Below, piece by piece: positions 16,025-25,053 of a stretch of DNA of 64,000 bases. The notes beneath the pieces were generated by a model that ran no database searches, was not told the origin of the DNA, and saw only the letters and a program-made list of their open reading frames with translations. The position numbers were made by a program, and so were the translations under genes. Positions within the stretch are counted from its first letter, which is position 1; every line of letters starts with the position of its first letter. Location of the stretch: contig NZ_FQUG01000003.1 of NCBI RefSeq assembly GCF_900129225.1, positions 186,001 to 250,000 on the forward strand, read 5' to 3'. The stretch is from Schwartzia succinivorans DSM 10502 (GTDB lineage: Bacteria > Bacillota > Negativicutes > Selenomonadales > Selenomonadaceae).

Positions 16025-16885
16025 ATGATGAAATGTGTGTTAACCGCAGAGAAGCTGTCCGTGGGGTATTCTACGGACAGTCCCGTTCTGCGGGATATTT
16101 GCTTTAATGTGAATAAAGGTGAACTGGTAGGTCTCATAGGCCCCAACGGTGCGGGGAAGTCCACTCTGCTAAAGAGTCTCCGTGGTATTTTAAAGCCTCT
16201 TGAGGGTGAAATTTATATTGCTGACCATATGGCATCAGCTTTGACAGACCATGAATTTGCCTGCCTGACAGCATATCTGCAGCAGGATGTGCATATCGCT
16301 TTTGACTACAGTGTTCGGGAAATCGTGAACACCGGGCGTTATCCGCATTTGCAGTGGTGGGAAAAGGAAGGCATAGAGGACAACAAAATTGTTGACGCAT
16401 GTATGGAGTTTACCCGTGTAGCTGACCTTGCGGATAAGTCCGTTTTGGAGATATCGGGAGGACAGCGGCAGCGTGTTATGCTGGCAAAGGTGCTTGCGCA
16501 GCAGACACCGATTCTCTTTTTGGATGAACCTTCCACGGGACTTGATATTTTCTATCAGGAGGAGATGTTCCGCTTTTGTCAGGAGCTCTGCCGTGCAGGG
16601 AAAACTGTCCTTATGGTGGTTCACGAGCTGAGTCTTGCAGCGAGATTTTGCAGCAGATTGATGCTCATTGGAAATCATAAGGTCATGAAGGATGGAAAGC
16701 CTGAGGATGTTCTCACAGAGGAATATCTTACAGAGGCTTATGGTGTGCCTGTTCGTGTGGTGGAAAATCCGAGGACAGGGCATGTGGAGGTCTATACAGA
16801 ACCTAACGAGAAAAATCCGGAACGAAAGGCTCTTTTGCATGTAATCCAATCCGGTGAAACGGAGGATGTCCATGGTAAAGAATAA
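16025..16885 (+). CDS. FecE/BtuD-type ABC transporter ATPase
   Basis: ATP-binding subunit of a type II importer for Fe-siderophore, haem or cobalamin. In 286 residues: Walker A GPNGAGKST (about 39-47), signature SGGQRQR, Walker B PILFLDEPS and the switch His in MVVHELSLA. The C-terminal 40 residues are a polar extension. The gene lies 37 bases after the receptor and overlaps the next gene, so it belongs to the same operon. Confidence 0.92.
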   Translation: MMKCVLTAEKLSVGYSTDSPVLRDICFNVNKGELVGLIGPNGAGKSTLLKSLRGILKPLEGEIYIADHMASALTDHEFACLTAYLQQDVHIAFDYSVREIVNTGRYPHLQWWEKEGIEDNKIVDACMEFTRVADLADKSVLEISGGQRQRVMLAKVLAQQTPILFLDEPSTGLDIFYQEEMFRFCQELCRAGKTVLMVVHELSLAARFCSRLMLIGNHKVMKDGKPEDVLTEEYLTEAYGVPVRVVENPRTGHVEVYTEPNEKNPERKALLHVIQSGETEDVHGKE

Positions 16886-17909
16886 ATTGTCGTTTCGAGT
16901 CTATATGATTATACTGGTTTTTATTTTGGCAGGAGTAAGTATACTGTCTATGGCATGGGGGCAGATTGATATTCCCCTCAAGACTGCTGCGGCGTTTCTG
17001 TTTAAGTCGATGGGGATTCCAGTCTTAACAGATGTGCCTGTATCACCTGAGCAGCAGGCGGTGCTTCTTCATATTCGTCTGCCACGTACCATAGTCGGTC
17101 TTTTGGTTGGGGCCGGACTTGCGGCATCGGGCACTGTAATGCAGGGGCTTTTCGCTAATCCTCTGGCAGATCCGGGCATAGTCGGCGTGTCCAGCGGTGC
17201 TTCACTGGGAGCGGTTATAGCTATAGCCACAGGCTTCAGCGAGATGAGCATGTTTGCGACTCCGCTCTTTGCGCTCTGCGGCGCGGCATGTGCGGTTATT
17301 CTGACCGTGGGACTTGCAATGCGCCACGGAAAGGTTCCAATGATGATGCTTCTTTTATCAGGCGTCGTGGTCGGAATGCTTTTGGCGGCGGCAACAGCAG
17401 GTATTTTGACAGTGGTAAACGAGCATAAGCTTCAGCAGTATCTTTTCTGGACAATCGGTGGTCTTGATTACAGGCGCTGGGAGCATGTTCTTATGGGAAT
17501 TGGCCCGATTTTGGGCGGTATAGCTGTCATGCTTCTCATGGCGCGTCATCTGAATGTTCTTGTACTTGGTGATATTGAGGCAAAGGCTGTTGGTCTTCCC
17601 GTAGTAAAATACCGGCTTGGCTTTTTGGCACTTGCAGCCATGACGACGTCAGTAGGCGTCTGCATCAGCGGAAACATCGGCTTTGTTGGTCTTGTTGTCC
17701 CTCACATGATGCGTATGCTGATAGGTCCGGACCACAGGTATCTTCTTCCTGCCAGTGTGCTTGCCGGAGCGAGCTTTCTAGTGCTGTGCGACTCCATCGG
17801 ACGTGTTATCGCATCGCCAAGTGAGGTGCGCGTGGGCATTATGACTGCTCTCATCGGAACTCCGTATTTTCTCTATCTGTTGAGAAAAACATATACGACG
17901 ACACGGTAA
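16872..17909 (+). CDS. FecCD/BtuC-type ABC transporter permease
   Basis: A 345-residue inner-membrane permease of the FecCD family with about ten segments. Typical motifs are RLPRTIVGLLVGAGLAASG, NPLADPGIVGVSSGAS and the coupling region GNIGFVGLVVPHMMRMLIGPDHR. Only one permease gene is present, so it should act as a homodimer. I chose the ATG at 16872, six bases after GGAGG; frames starting at 16854 overlap the ATPase gene further. Confidence 0.93.
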   Translation: MVKNKLSFRVYMIILVFILAGVSILSMAWGQIDIPLKTAAAFLFKSMGIPVLTDVPVSPEQQAVLLHIRLPRTIVGLLVGAGLAASGTVMQGLFANPLADPGIVGVSSGASLGAVIAIATGFSEMSMFATPLFALCGAACAVILTVGLAMRHGKVPMMMLLLSGVVVGMLLAAATAGILTVVNEHKLQQYLFWTIGGLDYRRWEHVLMGIGPILGGIAVMLLMARHLNVLVLGDIEAKAVGLPVVKYRLGFLALAAMTTSVGVCISGNIGFVGLVVPHMMRMLIGPDHRYLLPASVLAGASFLVLCDSIGRVIASPSEVRVGIMTALIGTPYFLYLLRKTYTTTR

Positions 17910-17934
17910 GGCTACAGAGAAGGAGAAGAAAGCC

Positions 17935-18954
17935 ATGTTCAAAGCAGGACTTCGATGTCATAGAAGCGTGCTTCCAATGATTCTTCTGCTTGGTCTTTTC
18001 TGCATGTTTTTGACGGGTTGCGGAAAGGAAAAAGAGGAGAAGAGCGCAGGTGAAGCCTCAGGCTATGACATCGTTGATTATCAGGGAACTACGGTACACA
18101 TCCCGGCGAAGCCGAAACGGATTATGTCCTTTATGACAGGCACTGACGAAATCCTTTTGGGGCTTGTAGAGCCCGAGCGAATGGTTGCAATCAACAAGGA
18201 GTTTGCGGATCCGAGCCGTTCCAATGTGTATGAGCTCTCTCAGAGGATACCGCATGTGATTGAAAGAAATCCTCCTGTAGAGCGTATCATATCGCTGCAG
18301 CCGGACCTGATTATCGTTCATGCGTGGATATCTCAGGAGAAGATTGAAACGCTCAGGGAGTTTCATATTCCCGTCGTTGTTGTGAAATCGCCAAAGAGTC
18401 TCGCGGAAATTCATTCTACTATCCGCCTTATCGCGGCGGCAATCGGAGAGCCTGAACGGGGAGAAAAGCTTATTTCAAAGATGGGTGATGAGCTTTCCAA
18501 ACTCAAGGAGAAGATTGATGCGGTTCCTGCAGAAAAACGGGGAAAGCGTATCGCGTTTATTTCGGTCATGGCAGGCTACGGCGGACGGGGAAGTATTTTT
18601 GATGATTATTGCAAATTCGCTGACGCGAAAAATGCGAAGGCTCTCGCCGGTATCAAGGAAGGTCAGGTAATGGCGAAGGAACAGCTTCTGGAAATGAATC
18701 CGGATATACTCATGTTTCCAAGCTATCATGAGCCAAATTCCCCTGAGGAGCGGTATGGCGCGGAATACAGGAGCGATCCCTCGCTGCAGACGCTGACTGC
18801 CATACGGGAAAACCGTGATCTTGAGCCTTGGGCGCATTACGTATATAATATTTCACAGAATTTTGTTTTTGGAGTTCAGGAAATGGCGTATGTGCTTTAC
18901 GGTGACGAGTTTGCGCAGCCGACCACACGCCACCTGAGTGTTGCGGAAGAATAA
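17935..18954 (+). CDS. Periplasmic binding lipoprotein 1 (BtuF/FepB family)
   Basis: A 339-residue substrate-binding lipoprotein. The lipobox LTGC places the lipidated cysteine at residue 29. The cluster A-2 fold is indicated by DYQGTTVHIPAKPKRIM near the mature start and PDLIIVHAWI in the first lobe. It delivers ligand to the 16872 permease. A paralogue at 21865 shares the start of the mature protein, VKDYQGTTVKIPKKPERI, and the C-terminal FVFGVQEMAYVLYGDEFAQ. Confidence 0.92.
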   Translation: MFKAGLRCHRSVLPMILLLGLFCMFLTGCGKEKEEKSAGEASGYDIVDYQGTTVHIPAKPKRIMSFMTGTDEILLGLVEPERMVAINKEFADPSRSNVYELSQRIPHVIERNPPVERIISLQPDLIIVHAWISQEKIETLREFHIPVVVVKSPKSLAEIHSTIRLIAAAIGEPERGEKLISKMGDELSKLKEKIDAVPAEKRGKRIAFISVMAGYGGRGSIFDDYCKFADAKNAKALAGIKEGQVMAKEQLLEMNPDILMFPSYHEPNSPEERYGAEYRSDPSLQTLTAIRENRDLEPWAHYVYNISQNFVFGVQEMAYVLYGDEFAQPTTRHLSVAEE

Positions 18955-18975
18955 ATTTTAATCGGAGGTTTTTTT

Positions 18976-19611
18976 ATGGAATTGGTTTCAAATGCAGTGC
19001 TTTACTTTCACAAGGGCGGGTTTGTAATGTATCTCCTGCTCGTTTGTTCGTTGTTTGTGGTTTCGATTGCAATCGAGCGCAGTATGTTTTTTTCAAAGAT
19101 GGACGCAGGAAGAAAATTTGCACAGAGCTTTTATGATTTCATGACGCAGCAGAAATATGCAGAAGCAGCAGAAGCAGCAAAAAATGCCAATGGGATTCTC
19201 CCTGAGCTTTTGTACGGAGCAATGAAGCTGGCAGGAAAGAATGAAAGTGCTGTATCGTCATATATGGAGGTACAGTCAGGTATTGCTCTGTCACAGTTCA
19301 GACGCCGTCTTTACTACCTGAATGTCATAGTTACGATGGCTCCGCTTCTCGGACTTCTTGGAACAATCAGCGGTATGATTTCGTCCTTCAGTGTGTTTGA
19401 TATTGATGGAGGAAAGGCAACCGCAATTACCGGGGGCGTCAGTGAGGCTCTTATCGCTACGGCCTTCGGCCTTTGTGTGGCAATCCTTGCGCTGACGGTA
19501 CATTCATATTTCACTCAGCGCATTGAAAATATTGTCACGGATATGGAGCAGAGCTTCTCGCTTGTAGAAGGTGAGAAGGAAAATATCGCAAAAGCCGGGG
19601 TGGGAGCATGA
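18976..19611 (+). CDS. exbB: ExbB/TolQ-family proton channel protein
   Basis: A 211-residue inner-membrane protein with three hydrophobic segments. MotA/TolQ/ExbB-domain motifs are seen: APLLGLLGTISGMISSF and GGVSEALIATAFGLCVAI. With ExbD and TonB it converts proton-motive force into work on outer-membrane receptors. It starts 21 bases after the binding lipoprotein (AATCGGAGG upstream) and its stop overlaps exbD. Confidence 0.93.
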   Translation: MELVSNAVLYFHKGGFVMYLLLVCSLFVVSIAIERSMFFSKMDAGRKFAQSFYDFMTQQKYAEAAEAAKNANGILPELLYGAMKLAGKNESAVSSYMEVQSGIALSQFRRRLYYLNVIVTMAPLLGLLGTISGMISSFSVFDIDGGKATAITGGVSEALIATAFGLCVAILALTVHSYFTQRIENIVTDMEQSFSLVEGEKENIAKAGVGA

Positions 19612-20024
19612 GGCTCAGAGACCGACGCAGCTTTGATAAGCCGGAAGTAATGATTATACCTATGATTGATATCATGTTTTTTCTGCTCGTCTTTTTTATG
19701 ATAAGCACTCTTTACATGGTCAATCTTAAAACGGTTGATATTCAGATGCCTAAGGCGCAGACTGCAGAAATGAAAACAAGTGTTACGTATCTTGTAACAA
19801 TGAAGAAGGATGGTTCCTTATGGCTGGAGGATAAGCCAATAAAGGAAGCAGTACTAATTAAGCGTTCGGAAGAACAGACTAAGCATAATCCAAAATTTTC
19901 CGTGGTTGTTCGGGCGGATGAAGGAGCTGAATATGGGCGTGTAATTACGCTTTTGGACAAGCTGAAGGCTGCAGGTGTTACACGCTTTGGTCTGGCCGCT
20001 GATTCCGGGGGGCAGGCAAAATGA
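19608..20024 (+). CDS. exbD: ExbD/TolR-family protein
   Basis: A 138-residue protein with one N-terminal membrane segment. The essential aspartate lies in MIPMIDIMFFLLVFFM (PMID motif). The periplasmic domain shows the family end (VVVRADEGAEYGRVITLLDKLKAAGVTRFGLA, with long run shown only in part of the domain). It overlaps both exbB and tonB by four bases, so the three are translationally coupled. Confidence 0.93.
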   Translation: MRLRDRRSFDKPEVMIIPMIDIMFFLLVFFMISTLYMVNLKTVDIQMPKAQTAEMKTSVTYLVTMKKDGSLWLEDKPIKEAVLIKRSEEQTKHNPKFSVVVRADEGAEYGRVITLLDKLKAAGVTRFGLAADSGGQAK

Positions 20025-20860
20025 ATGATGCATCAAAGAATGAAGCACAGGCATGGATAGGGTCTGTGCTGCTTCACGTTCTGTTCTTTCTGCTGCTGGC
20101 ATTTGGTGGATTCTTTGCGATTCACAGGGATGATATTCAAAAGCCGATAGATGTCGTGCTGTATGATGCGGATGCAGGTACAGGCCCGGGCGGCGGAGGA
20201 GGTGGGGGAGGCGGTTCCCCTGCACCGAAAGAAAAGGCAGCTGCCCCTGCACCTGCACCTGAGGAAGCAATGGCGGTTTCAAGTGATTCTATACCTGAGC
20301 CGACTCAGGAGGAAAAGACTCCTGAACCAACGCCTGCGACGGAAAACCATCAGACCGATGTGAATTCTGCTGCAGCAGACAGTACGAATGCCAACGTTTC
20401 CGAGGATGGAACAGGTACCGGTGGAAGCGGTACAGGCTCAGGCGGCGGAAACGGAAGCGGTATCGGTGAGGGAACAGGAAGCGGTACAGGGCCGGGCTCA
20501 GGCTCCGGCACAGGCGGAGGTAACGGAAGCGGTGTCGGCACAGGAAACGGAAGCGGCACAGGCGACGGAAATGCAATGCGTCCGAAAAATCCTCCGGTTC
20601 TGCTGGCTGCATCAGAGCCTGTATATCCCGAGCGTCTTCGCAGAGAAGGCGCAGAGGGTAGTGTTTATCTGCGGCTTATCGTAGGTGCTGACGGTTCGGT
20701 TGAGGAAGCATCTGTTTCAGAGTCATCCGGCTATGATGAAATGGATGCGGCTGCGGTCAGTGCGGCGTACGAATACCGCTTTGAGCCTGCTGAGAACGCA
20801 TACGGTGATCCTGTACGCTGTGCCATAAGCACGGCGGTTCATTTCCGTTTGAACTGGTAA
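20021..20860 (+). CDS. tonB: TonB energy-transducing protein with glycine-rich linker
   Basis: A 279-residue protein: N-terminal membrane anchor (SVLLHVLFFLLLAFGGFF), a first glycine run and a Pro/Ala/Glu segment (about 50-110), a long Gly/Ser/Thr-rich linker (about 128-185), and a C-terminal TonB domain from PVYPERLRREGAEGSV to the end. The periplasm-spanning linker is usually Pro/Lys-rich; here a large part is glycine repeats. It overlaps exbD. It could serve both receptors in the window. Confidence 0.93.
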   Translation: MNDASKNEAQAWIGSVLLHVLFFLLLAFGGFFAIHRDDIQKPIDVVLYDADAGTGPGGGGGGGGGSPAPKEKAAAPAPAPEEAMAVSSDSIPEPTQEEKTPEPTPATENHQTDVNSAAADSTNANVSEDGTGTGGSGTGSGGGNGSGIGEGTGSGTGPGSGSGTGGGNGSGVGTGNGSGTGDGNAMRPKNPPVLLAASEPVYPERLRREGAEGSVYLRLIVGADGSVEEASVSESSGYDEMDAAAVSAAYEYRFEPAENAYGDPVRCAISTAVHFRLNW

Positions 20861-20890
20861 GCTTTGTCAATTTGAGAAAGTGTGCGGCAT

Positions 20891-21847
20891 ATGTTGGAGC
20901 TTTTTAATTTTGCAAATGCCCCTGAGGAAATAAACCGTCTTTTTGGAGGAAAAAAAGAAAATCTCGTTTCCTTCATTGAGGGGAATAATCTTGACGGAAT
21001 GGAACTGATGGCGTGTGAGCCGCTTCAGGAGGATTTTCTTGAGCGGAGATATGTCAAAGGCAGTCATCTGATTTTCTGGCCTACTTGGTTTGGCTTTTGG
21101 CGGCAGGATGAGGAACGTCTGAGGCGGGATATTGGTAATGATGAAGCTGTACGTTACATGTACGGCACAGAAAACGTCAGGGAATGGCTTGGTTTTTGGC
21201 GTGATAACATACGCCGCTCCGTAGAGGCAGGAGCAGAGTATCTTGTTTTCCATATTGCTGAATCAGAGCCGTCAGCACTTTCATCAAGGCAGTTTACGGT
21301 TACGGATGAAGAGATAGTTGGTGCTTCAGTGGAGCTGGTAAATTCCCTTTGCAATGAAATCCCTGAGGACTGTCTGCTGCTTTTTGAAAATCTCTGGTGG
21401 CCCGGGCTTACTCTTCTGAAGCCAAGGCTCATGGAGAAGCTTTTGGAGTCGGTTCGTCATAAAAACTGCGGCTTTATGATGGATACGGGACATCTTATGA
21501 ATACAAACCTTGAGCTGCGCAATGAGGCGGAGTCTGTTGACTATGTTCTTGATATATACCGCAGACTTGGCGAACTTCAAAAATATGTCCGTGGAATTCA
21601 CCTGCATCAGTCGCAGTCAGGGGAATACGTTAAGGCCATGATGTCAAAGCATATTGGTAAAGGACCGGGTGAAATTTTTGAGTATATCCGGAACGTGGAC
21701 AGACATCTGCCATTTCGCACGACAGATGTGAAAAGGATATTGGAAGAGGTTCAGCCTGAATATCTTGTACATGAATTTTTGCCGAAGTCCACAGAGGACT
21801 GGAATATGAAGCTGGCAGTACAGCGTCATGCGCTTGGACTTGTATAG
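20891..21847 (+). CDS. TIM-barrel protein of the AP-endonuclease-2 / xylose-isomerase-like superfamily
   Basis: A 318-residue cytoplasmic protein. Motifs of the divalent-metal barrel superfamily are visible: LLLFENLWWPGL (Glu), CGFMMDTGHLMN (Asp, His), RGIHLHQSQSG (His pair) and YLVHEFLP (Glu), which together could bind a metal. The precise enzyme (isomerase, epimerase, hydrolase or other) is not recognisable. It lies inside the uptake operon between tonB and the second binding lipoprotein, so it may process the imported ligand. Start: ATG 20891 preceded by GAGAAAG; a GTG at 20882 is also in frame. Confidence 0.75.
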   Translation: MLELFNFANAPEEINRLFGGKKENLVSFIEGNNLDGMELMACEPLQEDFLERRYVKGSHLIFWPTWFGFWRQDEERLRRDIGNDEAVRYMYGTENVREWLGFWRDNIRRSVEAGAEYLVFHIAESEPSALSSRQFTVTDEEIVGASVELVNSLCNEIPEDCLLLFENLWWPGLTLLKPRLMEKLLESVRHKNCGFMMDTGHLMNTNLELRNEAESVDYVLDIYRRLGELQKYVRGIHLHQSQSGEYVKAMMSKHIGKGPGEIFEYIRNVDRHLPFRTTDVKRILEEVQPEYLVHEFLPKSTEDWNMKLAVQRHALGLV

Positions 21848-21864
21848 CTTGGGAGAGGATAGTT

Positions 21865-22854
21865 TTGCAGTACAAAAAAATATGTCTGCTGCTTTGTCTT
21901 TTAATCACCGTTTTATGTCTTGCAGGCTGCGGAGCGGAGAAACATAAGGAACAGAGCGGTGGAATTGAAGTAAAGGATTATCAGGGGACAACGGTAAAAA
22001 TACCAAAGAAGCCCGAACGTATTCTGACGCTTTCAATCTACTCAGATGAAATGGTTTTGGGAATGGTGCCCTCGTCGAAGCTCGTTGCAATCAGTAAATT
22101 CCTTGATGACCCGAAGGAATCGGTTGTTGTTGAGAAGGCAAAGCGTGTTCCGGAAAAGGTCATGGACCCTTCTGTGGAACAGATTATGGGGTGGAAGCCT
22201 GATATCATTATCGCGAATACATGGACAAATATGGAAAAGGTCACGGCACTACGTGAACTTGGTTTTCCTGTTGTAGTAATCGGTCCCGGAAATTCCTATG
22301 CGGACATTCAGGGGGATGTTCGTCTTATTGCGCAGAGTATTTCGGAGGAAGAAAAAGGACAGCAGATTATTGCGAAGATGGATGAGATACGCGACGATAT
22401 CGTGAAAAAGGTGGAAAAGATTCCACCTGAAAAACGGAAGTCCGTGACTCTTCTGTCTGTCATGCGGCAGTATGGCGGGGCAGGGAGTGCCTTTGATGAT
22501 ATGTGCCGCCTTACAGGTGTGCGCAATGCCATAGCTGAGGTTGGCGTGAAGAACGGACAGGTTCTTACAAAGGAGCTTCTGGTCAAATCAAACCCTGATT
22601 ATATTCTTCTTCCAAGCTATGATGACAAGGGAACCTTTGACATTGATGCTTTCATCGCGTCTTATCTTGAGGATCCTTCTCTTGCATCTATGCGTGCAAT
22701 TCAGAACCGTGCGCTGATATTCCCTCGGGAAAGCTATATCTATAATTCCTCACAGGACTTTGTCTTCGGCATGCAGGAGCTGGCCTATGTAGTCTATGGT
22801 GAGGAATTCGCGCAGGAACCGAACCGCCACATATCATTCTCAGGTGAAAAGTAA
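21865..22854 (+). CDS. Periplasmic binding lipoprotein 2 (BtuF/FepB family)
   Basis: A 329-residue paralogue of the 17935 protein. The lipobox LAGC gives a lipidated Cys22, and mature-protein motifs are shared (VKDYQGTTVKIPKKPERI, PDIIIANTW, FVFGMQELAYVVYGEEFAQ). The start is TTG, six bases after GGGAGAGG. No permease or ATPase accompanies it, so it probably shares the 16872/16025 importer and widens ligand range. It is the last gene of the operon before a terminator. Confidence 0.92.
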   Translation: MQYKKICLLLCLLITVLCLAGCGAEKHKEQSGGIEVKDYQGTTVKIPKKPERILTLSIYSDEMVLGMVPSSKLVAISKFLDDPKESVVVEKAKRVPEKVMDPSVEQIMGWKPDIIIANTWTNMEKVTALRELGFPVVVIGPGNSYADIQGDVRLIAQSISEEEKGQQIIAKMDEIRDDIVKKVEKIPPEKRKSVTLLSVMRQYGGAGSAFDDMCRLTGVRNAIAEVGVKNGQVLTKELLVKSNPDYILLPSYDDKGTFDIDAFIASYLEDPSLASMRAIQNRALIFPRESYIYNSSQDFVFGMQELAYVVYGEEFAQEPNRHISFSGEK

Positions 22855-22876
22855 ATATTCAGAGGAAGCGAAGCTG

Positions 22877-22904
22877 ACGGCGTCCGATTTCGGGCGTCGT
22901 TTTT
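22877..22904 (+). terminator. Terminator of the TonB receptor operon
   Basis: ACGGCGTCCGA pairs with TCGGGCGTCGT (wobbles), then TTTTTC. Confidence 0.8.
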
Positions 22905-22936
22905 CTTTTCTGTATCGGAAATTTTACAAAATTTAA

Positions 22937-22955
22937 AATGATTATCAAAATCATT
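22937..22955 (+). promoter_or_regulatory. Fur-like box upstream of receptor 2
   Basis: AATGATT-N5-AATCATT is a perfect inverted repeat within AAATGATTATCAAAATCATT, close to the Fur 7-1-7 consensus (TGATAAT/ATTATCA). It lies 85 bases before the receptor start, suggesting iron-dependent repression. Confidence 0.75.
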
Positions 22956-23039
22956 CTCAAGTCCTATTGTATGAATTGTATTCAGGTAATATTCTTTTTA
23001 TTGTGTAATTCAGAATACAACAGGAGGGAAATTCAGGGA

Positions 23040-24986
23040 ATGAAGAAAAAATTTGTGAGGGCAGCTGTTCTGGGGGCAGCTCTGACTGTAAGCGCAAGCG
23101 CGTATGCAGCGGAAGCTGAAACAGCTGAGAGTCTGGACGAATACACCATTGATGAGACAATTGTTACGGCAACGCGCAGTGAAAAAAGGGATGTGGATAT
23201 CCCGGCAGCGACGGATGTCATAACTGCGGAGGATATTAAAGCAAAGGGTGCAAAAAATGCAGCGGAGGCACTTTATTACACTAACGGTTTTATCGCCAAA
23301 TCCCATGGACCTGTAGGTGCGTCCTTCGGTACAATGACAAACGAAGCATCGCTGCGCGGAAACAAGTCAGGGACGCTCATTCTTGTGAACGGAAATCCAG
23401 TTTCGTGGCGCGGTAAATATGACCTTTCGGATATTCCTGCTGATACCATTGAGCGGATCGAGATAGTAAAGGGCGGAGGTTCTGTTCTCTACGGAAGCAG
23501 TGCTCTGGCAGGCGTTATCAATATAATAACTAAGACTGCGGCTTCCAATCAGGTATCTGTGGGCTTTGGTAATTACGGGCAGCAGAAATATCATCTGAAC
23601 GTAGGAGATGACAAATATTCTATTACCTACGACCTCAATAAATGGGACGAGCAGAAGGGAGTAACACTTACACCAAGCAGCTCGGGAAGCATACCGTACC
23701 GTGCGGATGTAAAAAATATCAGAAATGAAAATATCGGTATCAATATTTCCCCTGACGAGCATTGGAAATTCATCTACGGACACTATAAGTCATATACCGA
23801 CTACGATTACTACGCGACAGATGCCAAAGGTCAGACAAAAGCCGGAGACCTTTATCGTGACAGAAAGCTGCGTTCTGACCGTGATATGGCACAGATAAGC
23901 TATAAGAATGCCGGATGGGACGCCAGCATGTATTTTAACACAATGACCTTGGAGACAACGTATACGACTTATTTCAATACCAAGAACGGCAAGAAGACAA
24001 ATTCGCCGTACGATTCCAGGGAAAAGAATATATCCTACGGCATTGATGCGCAGAAAACATGGAATGTCGGCGATAAGACAACATTTATCGCCGGGATTGA
24101 CTGGATGCATGAGATTTTTCATTCACTGCCTACGACACCGCAGTCAAAGGAAGTACAGGATGACTCAAGAAATATATGGGGACTCTTCGGACAGTGGGAG
24201 CAGAAGTTTGATAAAAAGAATTCACTCATCCTCGGTGCCCGTGAGACATGGACAACAAACACCACAAAGAGCAACGGAATGAAAAATTACAGTAATTTCA
24301 GCGCATCTGCTCAGTATCTTTACAAGCTGGATGATAAAAACAGTCTGTATGCCAGCGCAAATCAGTCCTTCCGTATGCCGACCTTCCGTGAGGCAGATAA
24401 CGCTGAGGAAGCGACAAATCTGAAGCCTCAGCGCGGTGTCAACTATGAGCTGGGCTGGAAAAAGCAGGCAGGAAATCATCTGTGGAAAGCGGCGCTTTTC
24501 CATACGAAGGTAAAGGATAAAATTGCAACTGAAATGATAACCTTCGTAACAAGCAATGAGGACTTCAAAAACACAGGTTTTGAGCTCTCCTGTGAGGTTA
24601 ACGCCAAGAATGGTATGAACTATAACTATGGTATTACGTGGCAGAACCCTGTGACAAGAAACACGAAATACGGTCCTGATTGGGTTCGTGATTACGGAAA
24701 ATTCCAGCTTGTAGGAGGAATCGGATATCACAAGGGCAAATGGCGTACAGCTCTAAATGCATCATATCTTGCTGACCGCAGTGGTTCGACCAGCGGAAAG
24801 GCAATCCGGTTGAAACCGTATTTGTTGACATCCTTTACGCTTGCCTATGCTCCAAACAAGTACAGCGAGCTTGAGCTTTCGGTCAACAACCTTTTGAATC
24901 GTAAGGATATCACTACGCATAGTGCAAGCAGCTTTTATTATTGTGCAGGCCGCAGCTTCATGCTGACCTACACTCAAAAATGGTAA
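23040..24986 (+). CDS. TonB-dependent outer-membrane receptor 2
   Basis: A 648-residue receptor with signal peptide (MKKKFVRAAVLGAALTVSASAYA), TonB-box-like DEYTIDETIVTATRSE, a plug (AEALYYTNGFIAKSHG, IERIEIVKGGGSVLYGSSALAGV) and a barrel ending in FMLTYTQKW. The ATG at 23040 follows AGGAGGG; the longer frame from 22938 would run through the Fur-like box. Unlike receptor 1 it has iron-type rather than MerR-type control, so it may carry a ferric ligand. It is flanked by terminators and so is monocistronic. Confidence 0.92.
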   Translation: MKKKFVRAAVLGAALTVSASAYAAEAETAESLDEYTIDETIVTATRSEKRDVDIPAATDVITAEDIKAKGAKNAAEALYYTNGFIAKSHGPVGASFGTMTNEASLRGNKSGTLILVNGNPVSWRGKYDLSDIPADTIERIEIVKGGGSVLYGSSALAGVINIITKTAASNQVSVGFGNYGQQKYHLNVGDDKYSITYDLNKWDEQKGVTLTPSSSGSIPYRADVKNIRNENIGINISPDEHWKFIYGHYKSYTDYDYYATDAKGQTKAGDLYRDRKLRSDRDMAQISYKNAGWDASMYFNTMTLETTYTTYFNTKNGKKTNSPYDSREKNISYGIDAQKTWNVGDKTTFIAGIDWMHEIFHSLPTTPQSKEVQDDSRNIWGLFGQWEQKFDKKNSLILGARETWTTNTTKSNGMKNYSNFSASAQYLYKLDDKNSLYASANQSFRMPTFREADNAEEATNLKPQRGVNYELGWKKQAGNHLWKAALFHTKVKDKIATEMITFVTSNEDFKNTGFELSCEVNAKNGMNYNYGITWQNPVTRNTKYGPDWVRDYGKFQLVGGIGYHKGKWRTALNASYLADRSGSTSGKAIRLKPYLLTSFTLAYAPNKYSELELSVNNLLNRKDITTHSASSFYYCAGRSFMLTYTQKW

Positions 24987-25005
24987 TTCCCCTTTCACAT
25001 ATAAA

Positions 25006-25038
25006 AAAACGGCGTCCGATTTTTCGGGCGCCGTTTTG
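25006..25038. terminator. Bidirectional terminator between receptor 2 and merR
   Basis: AAAACGGCGTCCGA pairs with TCGGGCGCCGTTTT, with A/T runs on both sides. Confidence 0.85.
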
Positions 25039-25053
25039 ACTGTGCTGCATTTG

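Noticed and set aside
20151-20684. Out-of-frame reading frames in the tonB linker region
   Set aside because: They arise from the repetitive Gly/Ser codons in other frames; TonB is in the coupled frame with exbD.
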